From NCBI RefSeq assembly GCF_002204795.1, contig NZ_NIXO01000003.1, positions 1 through 64,000 on the forward strand: a stretch of 64,000 bases of DNA. The letters are read 5' to 3'. This document shows, in pieces, positions 1 through 6,791 of the stretch; position 1 is the first letter of the stretch; each line of letters begins with the position of its first letter. A program made the position numbers and the translations under genes. The notes under the pieces were generated by a model, which saw nothing but the letters and a program-made list of their open reading frames with translations, ran no database searches and was not told the origin of the DNA. This DNA comes from Pseudomonas sp. K2I15. GTDB taxonomy: Bacteria; Pseudomonadota; Gammaproteobacteria; Pseudomonadales; Pseudomonadaceae.

Positions 1-73
1 GTAGCGACTGGATGGGGTTGGGGGAGGCAGGAATTGGGCCAAGTCCTGGGGGCGAACAGCCTCGGCATTCCTG

Positions 74-122
74 GCCAGGGGTGAAATGATTTGAATCCGG
101 CGCGCGCCTTCTAGACCCCGCC
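74..122. repeat. Direct repeat, left copy (leader segment)
   Basis: This 49-base stretch matches 3914-3963, the sequence just before the conserved gene at 3988, with a few substitutions and small indels. It is immediately followed by a copy of the 3' end of msrA, so the interior of the locus is missing here. Together these mark the left edge of the PAAR effector block as a decayed duplication of the locus to its right. Confidence 0.75.
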
Positions 123-176
123 GGCTACATCTGTCACTTCATTAGGCCGAACTGGAAACTGCTGAAACACGGTTAA
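123..176 (+). pseudogene. 3' fragment of msrA (last 17 codons plus stop)
   Basis: These 18 codons, read in frame to TAA, encode [17 protein letters not shown]. The last residues of the intact msrA at 4824-5330 are [17 protein letters not shown]. Comparing 123-176 with 5277-5330 shows 5 silent and 3 amino-acid-changing codons. The identity continues into the REP element directly downstream. There is no start codon or remaining coding region, so it is a remnant of a second, diverged msrA copy. Confidence 0.8.
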
Positions 177-179
177 AAA

Positions 180-258
180 TGTGGGAGCGGGCTTGCTCGC
201 GAAGTCGGTGTGTCAGTCAGCAAATTCTTCACTGATCCACCGCCTTCGCGAGCAAGCC
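180..258. repeat. REP/BIME hairpin element
   Basis: Two inverted REP arms (tgtgggagcgggcttgctcg and its reverse complement, the right arm shortened) surround a spacer with tgtgtcagtcagcaaatt. Arms and spacer match the REP pair after the intact msrA (5334-5422), so this copy belongs to the same duplicated unit rather than being an independent REP insertion. Confidence 0.85.
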
Positions 259-300
259 AGCGGCCCCAGCCGGTGCATTGTCGGGTAACTATGCGCGCCC

Positions 301-324
301 AAGCATTCGACAGGATTGCGTTAG
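301..324. repeat. 24-bp dispersed repeat, copy 1
   Basis: This matches 9696-9719 at 22 of 24 positions (core attcgacagga). Both copies lie in gene-free DNA at the edge of an accessory block, this one upstream of the PAAR operon and the other beside the defence-like cluster. The rest of 259-535 holds no gene I can support and should contain the promoter of the PAAR operon; I see no clear promoter motif. Confidence 0.55.
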
Positions 325-535
325 AGAACGGGGCGACTGGTGACTTTCCCACAGGTTTTTCCGGATGGCGCGTCTGACGATTCGTTTTTTGTCGAACCTA
401 GCTGAACGGACAGTTGTCAGGTTTTGGGCAGTCCAGCAGCATCTCTTGCGCGCCATTCAGGCGCAATCCCGACCCTTATGCAGCAACACCCTTGCGGTGT
501 TCCAGCCCGCTTGGGCGCCAGAAAAGGACAGCACA

Positions 536-1036
536 ATGGAACAAGCAGCGCCCCGGTTATATACCAATGAAGTGTCCCCAGAATTTCTCCAGACCCTCGA
601 CAAGTCGCACTTTACCGAGCAACGGCTTGCCGACTTCCATGAAGACGCCTTGGCGATCGTTAATCAACGACAGGCTTACATCAAAGCTCACCCTCCAGTT
701 GCTATTTACCGCGTGGCAGCCGAGGGCAGCCAAACCCGTAACGGCGGTGTGATTCAACAAGCGACTACTGCCAGGGAGTTCAAGTTGGATAACGGCCAGC
801 AAGTGCGCGCTGCGCAGAAAGGCGATTACGCCGTATATGCCGATGGCAGCAAGGCCCAAATCGTGACGGGTGCAGGGGAAGGCAATAGCCATGTTGCGCT
901 GGTCGGCAGTCGTCTGAGCAACGGCGACGAAATTATCAATACGCCCCAAGGTGGCTGTGTGTTCATCGCCCGTGAAGGCGTGCTGCTGGCCGAGGATTTT
1001 CTGCCCGCTATCGAGCGCGTGGAGAAACACCAATGA
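536..1036 (+). CDS. PAAR-effector partner protein (putative T6SS accessory)
   Basis: The 166-residue product has no signal peptide or membrane segment and I do not recognise a named family. Its C-terminal half (about residues 75-160) is rich in short Gly/Asn turns and beta-type sequence (DGSKAQIVTG, RLSNGDEIINTPQGG), plausible for a small beta-sandwich adaptor. The ATG at 536 is preceded by an aaggaca ribosome site; the open frame continues upstream to 365 but without coding character. The stop overlaps the start of the PAAR gene (ATGA at 1033-1036), so the two are translationally coupled. By position it is probably a chaperone or adaptor for loading the effector, but that is inference. Confidence 0.6.
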   Translation: MEQAAPRLYTNEVSPEFLQTLDKSHFTEQRLADFHEDALAIVNQRQAYIKAHPPVAIYRVAAEGSQTRNGGVIQQATTAREFKLDNGQQVRAAQKGDYAVYADGSKAQIVTGAGEGNSHVALVGSRLSNGDEIINTPQGGCVFIAREGVLLAEDFLPAIERVEKHQ

Positions 1037-2439
1037 ACGAAGGTTTTTTCATTGGCAAAGGTGACAAAACCACCTGCGGCGGGGAGGTTCTGGATGGTGA
1101 TCCCAGAGTCAACATAATGGGCCTGCTTCATGCCTGCGCAGGTGATCGGGTTACGTGTGGGGTGGACGGGAAAACGTATCGGATCGTCGGTGGCATTTCG
1201 CACATGGAAAGCCATGGCAGGCTGATGGCGGGCACGCTGGACAGCCGCAGTGACTGTCCCTGTAACGCTCGGTTGATTCCCACGGAGTTAACAGCCGGAT
1301 ACCAGAACGAAAGCGCTGCACCGCAAGTGGGCCGGCGAATGGCGGAACCTGCCCATCCAACGCTAACCAGCTCTTCCGTAGCGCCACGTCAATCGGCGTT
1401 TTCGGGTAATTCAGTCCCGCCAGTATTCAATAGCGCGGAGCTTCAGGAGCCTGGCTTCTATGTCGCGCCCCAAAGCATGACCCGCCAAGCACTGGAAGCT
1501 CTACTTTTCCCCGAGCGCGATTTGGCGGTGCTGAGCAAGTTTTGGGCGCTCAACCCTGACCTGAACGATGTTAAAGCCGGCTCGATGATCGTGCTGAGCG
1601 ATCCGAAAAACACGTCCTGTACTTATCAGGAAGCGCAGTTGATGGAGGCTGCTCAGCAGGTCAAGGCGTCTTTGGATAGCTTGACGCCGGAAGAGGCGGA
1701 TTTTCGATTTCGCTACGGTGCTGAAATTGCCAGCTATATCGGGTCCACCTCCACCTGGCTGGGCGTCAGCGCGGTGGTGATGGAAACGCATCTGAGCAAT
1801 TTACGGGACACGCTCCAGGCCATGGAGCGTCTGCATCAGGAGAGCTATCGTCAGCATGGGCATCTTAAATCGCCGCAATTTTTCGCTGATCGTAAGCGGC
1901 TGATGGCCCAGTTGGATGCACATTTGCTTAACTCCACACGTTTGCGGGGCCAAACGAGCTTGGGCGATCATCCCAAGCTCAAAACTGCGCTCGGGATATC
2001 CAGCCGAAGCCTGGTGCACCATTGGGATAAGGCAGGTGGGCCGGGGCAGATTCCGGGGTATACCACGCATGTGGCGGCGACGAGTCGGGCGGCGAAGTAT
2101 ATGAAGGCGGGTGGTTATATCGGCATTGGTATTGGTGGGGTGTCTTCGTTGTTGGCGATTCAGGAGGTGTGTAGCGCAGAGTCAGGAGCCGCTTGCGAGA
2201 AGATCAAGTTTATTGAAGGTGGGAAGTTTGGATTGTCCACCGCTGGTGGTGGCGTGCTGGGAGGGGTAGCCGGTTCTGTCGGTGGTTCGGTCTGCACTGC
2301 ACTTGGCTTTGCTACAGGTATTGGTGGTGTTGTCTGCGTTGCGGCCATAGTAGGGACCAGCGCATGGGTGGGTACGAAGTACGGTGGTATGGGGGGCGAA
2401 TACATGGGGGAGAAGATTTACGAAGCTACACAACCATGA
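1033..2439 (+). CDS. PAAR-domain effector with glycine-zipper, probably pore-forming, C-terminus
   Basis: The 468-residue protein starts with a PAAR domain (about 1-90; FIGKGDKTTCGGEVLDG, then GDRVTCG and HGRLMAGT), the cone that caps the VgrG spike of type VI secretion systems. A Pro/Ser linker follows, then a region around 135-190 that looks LysM-like (LNPDLNDVKAGSMIVLSDP) and a helical middle. The C-terminus (about 350-468) is hydrophobic and packed with glycine (GGYIGIGIGGVSS, GGGVLGGVAGSVGGS), as in membrane-inserting toxins. An overlapping membrane protein gene downstream fits an immunity protein against a pore former. The toxin activity is inferred from composition; no enzymatic motif is visible. 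No vgrG or T6SS structural gene is in the window, so it would use machinery encoded elsewhere. Confidence 0.75.
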   Translation: MNEGFFIGKGDKTTCGGEVLDGDPRVNIMGLLHACAGDRVTCGVDGKTYRIVGGISHMESHGRLMAGTLDSRSDCPCNARLIPTELTAGYQNESAAPQVGRRMAEPAHPTLTSSSVAPRQSAFSGNSVPPVFNSAELQEPGFYVAPQSMTRQALEALLFPERDLAVLSKFWALNPDLNDVKAGSMIVLSDPKNTSCTYQEAQLMEAAQQVKASLDSLTPEEADFRFRYGAEIASYIGSTSTWLGVSAVVMETHLSNLRDTLQAMERLHQESYRQHGHLKSPQFFADRKRLMAQLDAHLLNSTRLRGQTSLGDHPKLKTALGISSRSLVHHWDKAGGPGQIPGYTTHVAATSRAAKYMKAGGYIGIGIGGVSSLLAIQEVCSAESGAACEKIKFIEGGKFGLSTAGGGVLGGVAGSVGGSVCTALGFATGIGGVVCVAAIVGTSAWVGTKYGGMGGEYMGEKIYEATQP

Positions 2440-2825
2440 CGAGTATCGACAATTGGAGTCCGTGGGTTGCGATATTTGCTACTGGCGGCCCAGGTCTGCT
2501 CGCGATTGTAAGTTTGGCTCACAGTCTTTACCTGAGTCACCGTCATCTGGACGCTATAAAGGAGGCCTTGAGAAACAGCCGTTATATTTACCTTTGGGGG
2601 CCGAGTTTGGGAAGGCGGGGGTTGATTTGGTCTGTCTACGAGATATCAAAAATCTCCGGGATGGTGGTGTGGCCGAAGGCGTATATCCGCATGGGCGATT
2701 TAAACCCTGTAGACCTTGAAAACTTCCCCCCGTACCTGAAGCGTCGGTTGTTCATCAATCTAACGATGATGAGTATTTCCTCAGTCGGGATCTTAGCTGC
2801 AGGCCTGTTAGTGCAGTACAGGTAG
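2436..2825 (+). CDS. Small membrane protein, probable immunity protein of the PAAR effector
   Basis: This 129-residue protein begins at the ATG of an ATGA overlap with the effector gene, so it is co-translated with it. Two hydrophobic segments are visible (about residues 8-28, VAIFATGGPGLLAIVSLAHS, and 107-126), separated by a basic loop. Immunity proteins to pore-forming type VI effectors are commonly inner-membrane proteins encoded immediately downstream, which is the basis of the call. I do not recognise the family. Base composition becomes more AT-rich here than in the backbone. Confidence 0.6.
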   Translation: MTSIDNWSPWVAIFATGGPGLLAIVSLAHSLYLSHRHLDAIKEALRNSRYIYLWGPSLGRRGLIWSVYEISKISGMVVWPKAYIRMGDLNPVDLENFPPYLKRRLFINLTMMSISSVGILAAGLLVQYR

Positions 2826-2875
2826 CGAGAAGAAGGACTAACTCGGGTAATCCGAACAATGGAAAGTTTCAAGAA

Positions 2876-3322
2876 ATGAAGTCTAAAGCAAAAATCTGCA
2901 AAAGTTGTAAGGTGGTAAATAGTTCTTCATTAGTTAACGTAAAAAATGGACGCTGCTATACGTGCAGAAAAATAGCTCATGAGAAAATCCCCGATAATAA
3001 AATATCATTTTTAGTGCCGGTAACACTTGTCGCTATTTCTTTATATTTCATGATGTTATCAATCAACTCGATTTATTTTCAACACGCTATTATTTCCTAT
3101 AGGGGGCGGGGGTACAGCGCATCATATGAATTTACAGGCATGGCAATTATCCTTCCTGTATTGTCATTTATAATGACCTTCATGGTTTCTTTAGCATTGG
3201 CTTTAGCCTGCTATGATAAGCGTCGTGAAAAAACAACATACATTAATGTAATAGCGGGAAGTCTTCTTTCTTGCTTTGCTTTTCAAATGGCTGCTATTTT
3301 TTTTGGCGAGAAAATAAATTAA
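2876..3322 (+). CDS. AT-rich zinc-ribbon-like membrane protein of unknown function
   Basis: The 148-residue product has two Cys-x2-Cys pairs near the N-terminus (CKSC at 8-11 and CYTC at 27-30), a small zinc-ribbon pattern. Three likely membrane helices follow (about 45-65, 88-112 and 125-142). Lys/Ile-rich codon use and marked AT-richness separate it from both flanks and suggest recent acquisition. A purine-rich ggaaag sits before the ATG. Position after the effector/immunity pair makes a second immunity or accessory role possible, but nothing in the sequence proves it. Confidence 0.55.
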   Translation: MKSKAKICKSCKVVNSSSLVNVKNGRCYTCRKIAHEKIPDNKISFLVPVTLVAISLYFMMLSINSIYFQHAIISYRGRGYSASYEFTGMAIILPVLSFIMTFMVSLALALACYDKRREKTTYINVIAGSLLSCFAFQMAAIFFGEKIN

Positions 3323-3431
3323 CGATCCTGAAAAAAATATGGAGTCAGACCACGATAGAAAATAGTGGAGCGTGATCGCACCCCAATCCACCTACACTGG
3401 CCATCCCAGGACGGTACGCAGAGCGCAACCT

Positions 3432-3932
3432 ATGCCGATCAAACCCAATCAACGCTCCCCGGTGACGTTAGTCCGCGCTCAACAAGGCGACCTGGACGAT
3501 CTTGTCGCCATCCGAATCGAAGCCATGCGCGAAAGTTTGGAACGTGTCGGGCGATTTGATCCGGTACGGGCGCGCGAGCGGTTTGTTAGCGGTTTTGAAG
3601 CCCACAACACCCATCACATCGAGGTGTCTGGAGAGAGGGTTGGCTTTGTAGTAGTCAGGCACCACACCACCGAGCTCGTGCTCGACCACTTCTACGTGAG
3701 ACCGAGCGCGCAAGGTTCGGGGATCGGCTCTGCTGTGCTCGCTCAGATTTTCAAAGCTGCTGACGCGGTCGCACTCCCTATCAAAGTGGGAGCCCTCAAA
3801 GAAAGCGCTTCGAACCGTTTCTACACCCGCCATGGCTTCCAGTTCGTCGAAAGCACTGAGTTCGACAATTATTATGTCCGTCAGCACCTTACGGCGGGCA
3901 ACACATCTTGCTCGCCAGGTGAAATGATTTGA
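3432..3932 (+). CDS. GNAT-family N-acetyltransferase
   Basis: The 166-residue protein has the GNAT fold pattern: an N-terminal RAQQGDLDDLVAIR segment, a central FVVVRHHTTELVLDHFYVRP strand pair and the acetyl-CoA pyrophosphate loop QGSGIGSAVL (about residues 98-107). The C-terminal SASNRFYTRHGFQFVEST is typical. It would transfer acetyl from acetyl-CoA to an amine; the substrate cannot be told. An in-frame GTG at 3372 could extend it, but the ATG at 3432 starts just ahead of the conserved region. The last codons run into the repeated leader at 3914, so the C-terminal tail may have been created at the recombination junction. Confidence 0.8.
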   Translation: MPIKPNQRSPVTLVRAQQGDLDDLVAIRIEAMRESLERVGRFDPVRARERFVSGFEAHNTHHIEVSGERVGFVVVRHHTTELVLDHFYVRPSAQGSGIGSAVLAQIFKAADAVALPIKVGALKESASNRFYTRHGFQFVESTEFDNYYVRQHLTAGNTSCSPGEMI

Positions 3933-3963
3933 ATCCTGCGCGCTGCTTGTAGAGAATCCCCGC
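3914..3963. repeat. Direct repeat, right copy (leader segment)
   Basis: This is the intact counterpart of 74-122. Here it leads into the genes at 3988, 4480 and msrA. The repeat overlaps the 3' end of the acetyltransferase gene, so the island's right boundary lies at or just before 3914. Confidence 0.75.
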
Positions 3964-3987
3964 CTTTGGCTCGAAAGGATGCGTGCG

Positions 3988-4467
3988 ATGAAGTTCGAAG
4001 GGACTTTCCAATACATAGGCAATCACGGGATCGTTTTCAACGTCTCGCAGATCACCCTCACCGACAGCGAACGCGGACGCCTGAGCGAGCTGCATTTTGG
4101 CGAGGCGAAAAGCGCCCACTATGAGGTCAACCGCAAGGTCGTCGAGGTGTACGACAAGATGCTGGCCAAGAACCTGCCGTGTCTGATGATGATCGGCATC
4201 TCCAAACCGCTGACCCGGCAACAGGGCGATACCCTCAATGCCCAACGCACCAAGATCGCTAACCTTGCGGCCTCGGCCTTCGCTGGCGCCACCGCTTATG
4301 TAGCCTCCCCCTACGTGGGTGTTCCTGTCGGGGCCGGTGTGCGCATGTATGTGAATGAAACCCTGCCCACCTATCATGCAGGCGACGTACTGGTCAGCAT
4401 CGAGGCACAGGTCAACGGCGGTATCGGCCCGCAACGCAGCGCCTCGACGCTGATCATCAAGACCTGA
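3988..4467 (+). CDS. Conserved hypothetical protein
   Basis: The 159-residue product is not one I can assign. It has no signal peptide; a small-residue hydrophobic stretch (LAASAFAGATAYVASPYVGVPVG, about residues 92-114) might associate with a membrane, and the C-terminus is beta-rich. The ATG at 3988 is chosen over 3979 because aaaggatg then lies at proper ribosome-site distance. The gene at 4480 follows after 12 bases, so they are probably co-transcribed. This pair plus msrA is the host locus that was partly duplicated around the PAAR block. Confidence 0.6.
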   Translation: MKFEGTFQYIGNHGIVFNVSQITLTDSERGRLSELHFGEAKSAHYEVNRKVVEVYDKMLAKNLPCLMMIGISKPLTRQQGDTLNAQRTKIANLAASAFAGATAYVASPYVGVPVGAGVRMYVNETLPTYHAGDVLVSIEAQVNGGIGPQRSASTLIIKT

Positions 4468-4479
4468 CTGGAGAAGCCC

Positions 4480-4722
4480 ATGTCCGAAATTACCCAGTTG
4501 GTCATTGCCCTGGTGCTGTACTTTCTGTTGGATCGGTTTTTAAAGCCGTATCTGCTTCGCAAGTGGCTGGGGGTGTTGCTGGTAGCGGGTGGTGCGGTCG
4601 GCTGCGTTGCTGCAAGTCAGATCCACTTATTGGGGGTTGATCTGGGGTTGATGTCGATCTTTGCCGTTGCGCTGGGGGTGGGCTTGTTCCTGAAGCGGCG
4701 GCGGTTCGAGCCGATTGACTGA
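4480..4722 (+). CDS. Small inner-membrane protein
   Basis: The 80-residue protein has three hydrophobic stretches (about residues 5-20, 28-45 and 50-70) followed by a basic LKRRRFEP tail that should face the cytoplasm. A ggagaagccc ribosome site precedes the ATG. It lies 12 bases after the gene at 3988, suggesting one transcript. No function can be read from the sequence. Confidence 0.65.
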   Translation: MSEITQLVIALVLYFLLDRFLKPYLLRKWLGVLLVAGGAVGCVAASQIHLLGVDLGLMSIFAVALGVGLFLKRRRFEPID

Positions 4723-4823
4723 CGAGAGGCAGGGTTTTCCGATCATTAGCCCCCCATTCACCTTGGTATTGCTCAACCCGGCCCCATAACTACCCCTGTA
4801 TCCATCCAGGGGAAGAACACGCC

Positions 4824-5330
4824 ATGACCAACCAAACTGAAACCGCCATCCTCGCCGGCGGCTGCTTCTGGGGCATGCAAGACCTGTTGCGACGCTACCC
4901 CGGCGTGCTGCAAACGCGCGTCGGCTACAGCGGCGGCGATGTGCCGAATGCCACCTACCGCAACCACGGCAACCATGCCGAAGCCATCGAGATCGTCTTC
5001 GACCCGGCGGTGATCAGCTACCGGCAGATCCTCGAGTTCTTTTTCCAGATCCACGACCCCAGCACGCCCAACCGCCAGGGCAACGACCTTGGCCCCGGCT
5101 ACCGTTCGGCGATTTACTACCTCAGCGAACAGCAACGCGACGTGGCGCAAGACACCGCCGCGGATGTGGATGCCTCGGGGCTGTGGCCAGGCCGTGTAGT
5201 GACTGAAATCGAACCGGCGGGGCCGTTCTGGGAAGCAGAGCCGGAGCATCAGGATTACCTGGAGCGGATTCCCAACGGCTACACCTGCCACTTCATCCGG
5301 CCAAACTGGAAGCTGCCGAAACGCGGTTAA
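4824..5330 (+). CDS. msrA: Peptide-methionine (S)-S-oxide reductase
   Basis: The 168-residue protein carries the MsrA catalytic motif GCFWG near the N-terminus (Cys at about residue 14), which reduces methionine-S-sulfoxide in proteins and free form. Further family features are GYSGG, the [17 protein letters not shown] segment with conserved His/Glu, and the [15 protein letters not shown] motif. The length is that of the short MsrA type. The ATG is preceded by aggggaagaa. A second copy of its last 17 codons lies at 123-176. It contributes to repair of oxidised proteins, using thioredoxin as reductant in known family members. Confidence 0.92.
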   Translation: MTNQTETAILAGGCFWGMQDLLRRYPGVLQTRVGYSGGDVPNATYRNHGNHAEAIEIVFDPAVISYRQILEFFFQIHDPSTPNRQGNDLGPGYRSAIYYLSEQQRDVAQDTAADVDASGLWPGRVVTEIEPAGPFWEAEPEHQDYLERIPNGYTCHFIRPNWKLPKRG

Positions 5331-5333
5331 AAA

Positions 5334-5422
5334 TGTGGGAGCGGGCTTGCTCGCGAAAGCAGTGTGTCAGTCAGCAAATTTTTTACTGACCCACCGCATT
5401 CGCGAGCAAGCCCGCTCCCACA
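5334..5422. repeat. REP/BIME hairpin element
   Basis: Inverted REP arms (tgtgggagcgggcttgctcg and its complement) flank a 40-odd-base spacer. It lies between the convergent msrA and cytochrome genes and could act as a transcription stop or stabilise 3' ends. Arms and spacer match 180-258. Confidence 0.9.
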
Positions 5423-5430
5423 CTGTCCCC

Positions 5431-6774
5431 TCAACGCATCTGCAGAATAATCGGGCTGCTACTCGCCGGGCCCGTGTGCTCACGCAACTTGCCCACCGCC
5501 TTCGCATCCACCGCCCCGCCCTGATTGCCCCACGTACCGCGCACAAACGTCAGCACCTCGGCGATTTCCTGGTCCGACAACTGCTCGCGAAACGCCGGCA
5601 TGCGATAAGCGTCCGCCACATTGGCCGCCACCACGCGCTGTGAGCCATTCAGCGTGATGTTGATCGCCGAGGCACTTTCCTTGATCAGCGCGGAGGTGGC
5701 GCCAGCCAGCGGCGGCATCCAGTCCGGTTGCCCTTTGCCTTCCAACCCGTGGCACGAGGCACAGCGGGTCACATAGGTATGGGCGCCCGGCGCATCCAGG
5801 CGTTCAGCGGCCGACACCGCCTGATACTGCCAGGCCGCACCATCACGCTGCTCGTCGCCCGGCAGCGACCTCAAGTACCGCGCAATCGCCGCCAGGTCAG
5901 CGTCATTCATAAACTGCGTGGAGTTGTTGAACGCCTCGGTCATCGACCCATAAACCACCGCATGTTTATTGCGACCGGTCTTCAGGAATTGCACCACCTC
6001 CGGCTCGCTCCAGCGCCCCAGGCCCGTGTTGTGATCGTCCCGCAGGCTCGGCGCGTACCAGCCATCCAGCAAGCCACCGGCCAGATACGGCTTGCCACTT
6101 TCATCCAGCGCCTTCTCGTTAAACGCCAAACCCCGAGGCGTGTGGCAACTGCCGCAATGCCCCGGCCCCTGCACGATGTAAGCGCCCCGGTTCCACAGCT
6201 CATCCTTCCCGGCCTTCGCGGTATAAGGCTTGCTGTCGGTAAACACGCCATTCCACAGCGCGATCGGCCAACGCATATTCAGCGGCCACGGGATCGAACT
6301 CGGCACATTGGCCTGCCGCACCGGCGCCACGCCCTTCATGAAGAACGCATACAGCGCCTTCACATCATCGTCGCTGAGCTTGGCATAAGACGGATACGGC
6401 ATCGCCGGATACAGGCGACGCCCACCCGGCGCGACGCCGTGGCGAACCGCGCGGTCGAAGTCTGCGAGGCTGTAGCGGCCGATACCGGTTTCCGGGTCTG
6501 GCGTGACATTGGTCGCGTGGATCGAGCCCAGCGGCGTGGCCATCTCCAGGCCACCGGAAAAGGGCGCGCCGTTGGGCACGCTGTGGCACGCCACACAGTC
6601 GCTGAGCCGGGCGACGTACTCGCCTCGGGCGACCAGCGCCGGCTGCGTGGCGACAGGCTCGGCACCCAGCGACGAAGCAGGCTCGCGGGTGACATACCAG
6701 GCCAGCAGGCCTGCCGCGACCAGGCACGGCAGCGCCAGCCAGCCAGCGGTTCTTGCGAATCGACGGTTGTTCAT
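5431..6774 (-). CDS. Triheme cytochrome c subunit of a membrane dehydrogenase
   Basis: The 447-residue protein has an N-terminal hydrophobic signal or anchor (residues 10-28) and three c-type heme sites, CVACH (60-64), CGSCH (near 207) and CASCH (near 340). This is the architecture of cytochrome subunits of gluconate, alcohol and aldehyde dehydrogenases and of the NicB-type enzymes. It lies 17 bases downstream of the molybdopterin subunit gene and would carry electrons from it to the respiratory chain at the periplasmic face. Met-containing segments after each heme are compatible with axial ligands. Confidence 0.88.
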   Translation of the reverse strand: MNNRRFARTAGWLALPCLVAAGLLAWYVTREPASSLGAEPVATQPALVARGEYVARLSDCVACHSVPNGAPFSGGLEMATPLGSIHATNVTPDPETGIGRYSLADFDRAVRHGVAPGGRRLYPAMPYPSYAKLSDDDVKALYAFFMKGVAPVRQANVPSSIPWPLNMRWPIALWNGVFTDSKPYTAKAGKDELWNRGAYIVQGPGHCGSCHTPRGLAFNEKALDESGKPYLAGGLLDGWYAPSLRDDHNTGLGRWSEPEVVQFLKTGRNKHAVVYGSMTEAFNNSTQFMNDADLAAIARYLRSLPGDEQRDGAAWQYQAVSAAERLDAPGAHTYVTRCASCHGLEGKGQPDWMPPLAGATSALIKESASAINITLNGSQRVVAANVADAYRMPAFREQLSDQEIAEVLTFVRGTWGNQGGAVDAKAVGKLREHTGPASSSPIILQMR

Positions 6775-6791
6775 AAGTGCTCAGGCCCCGG

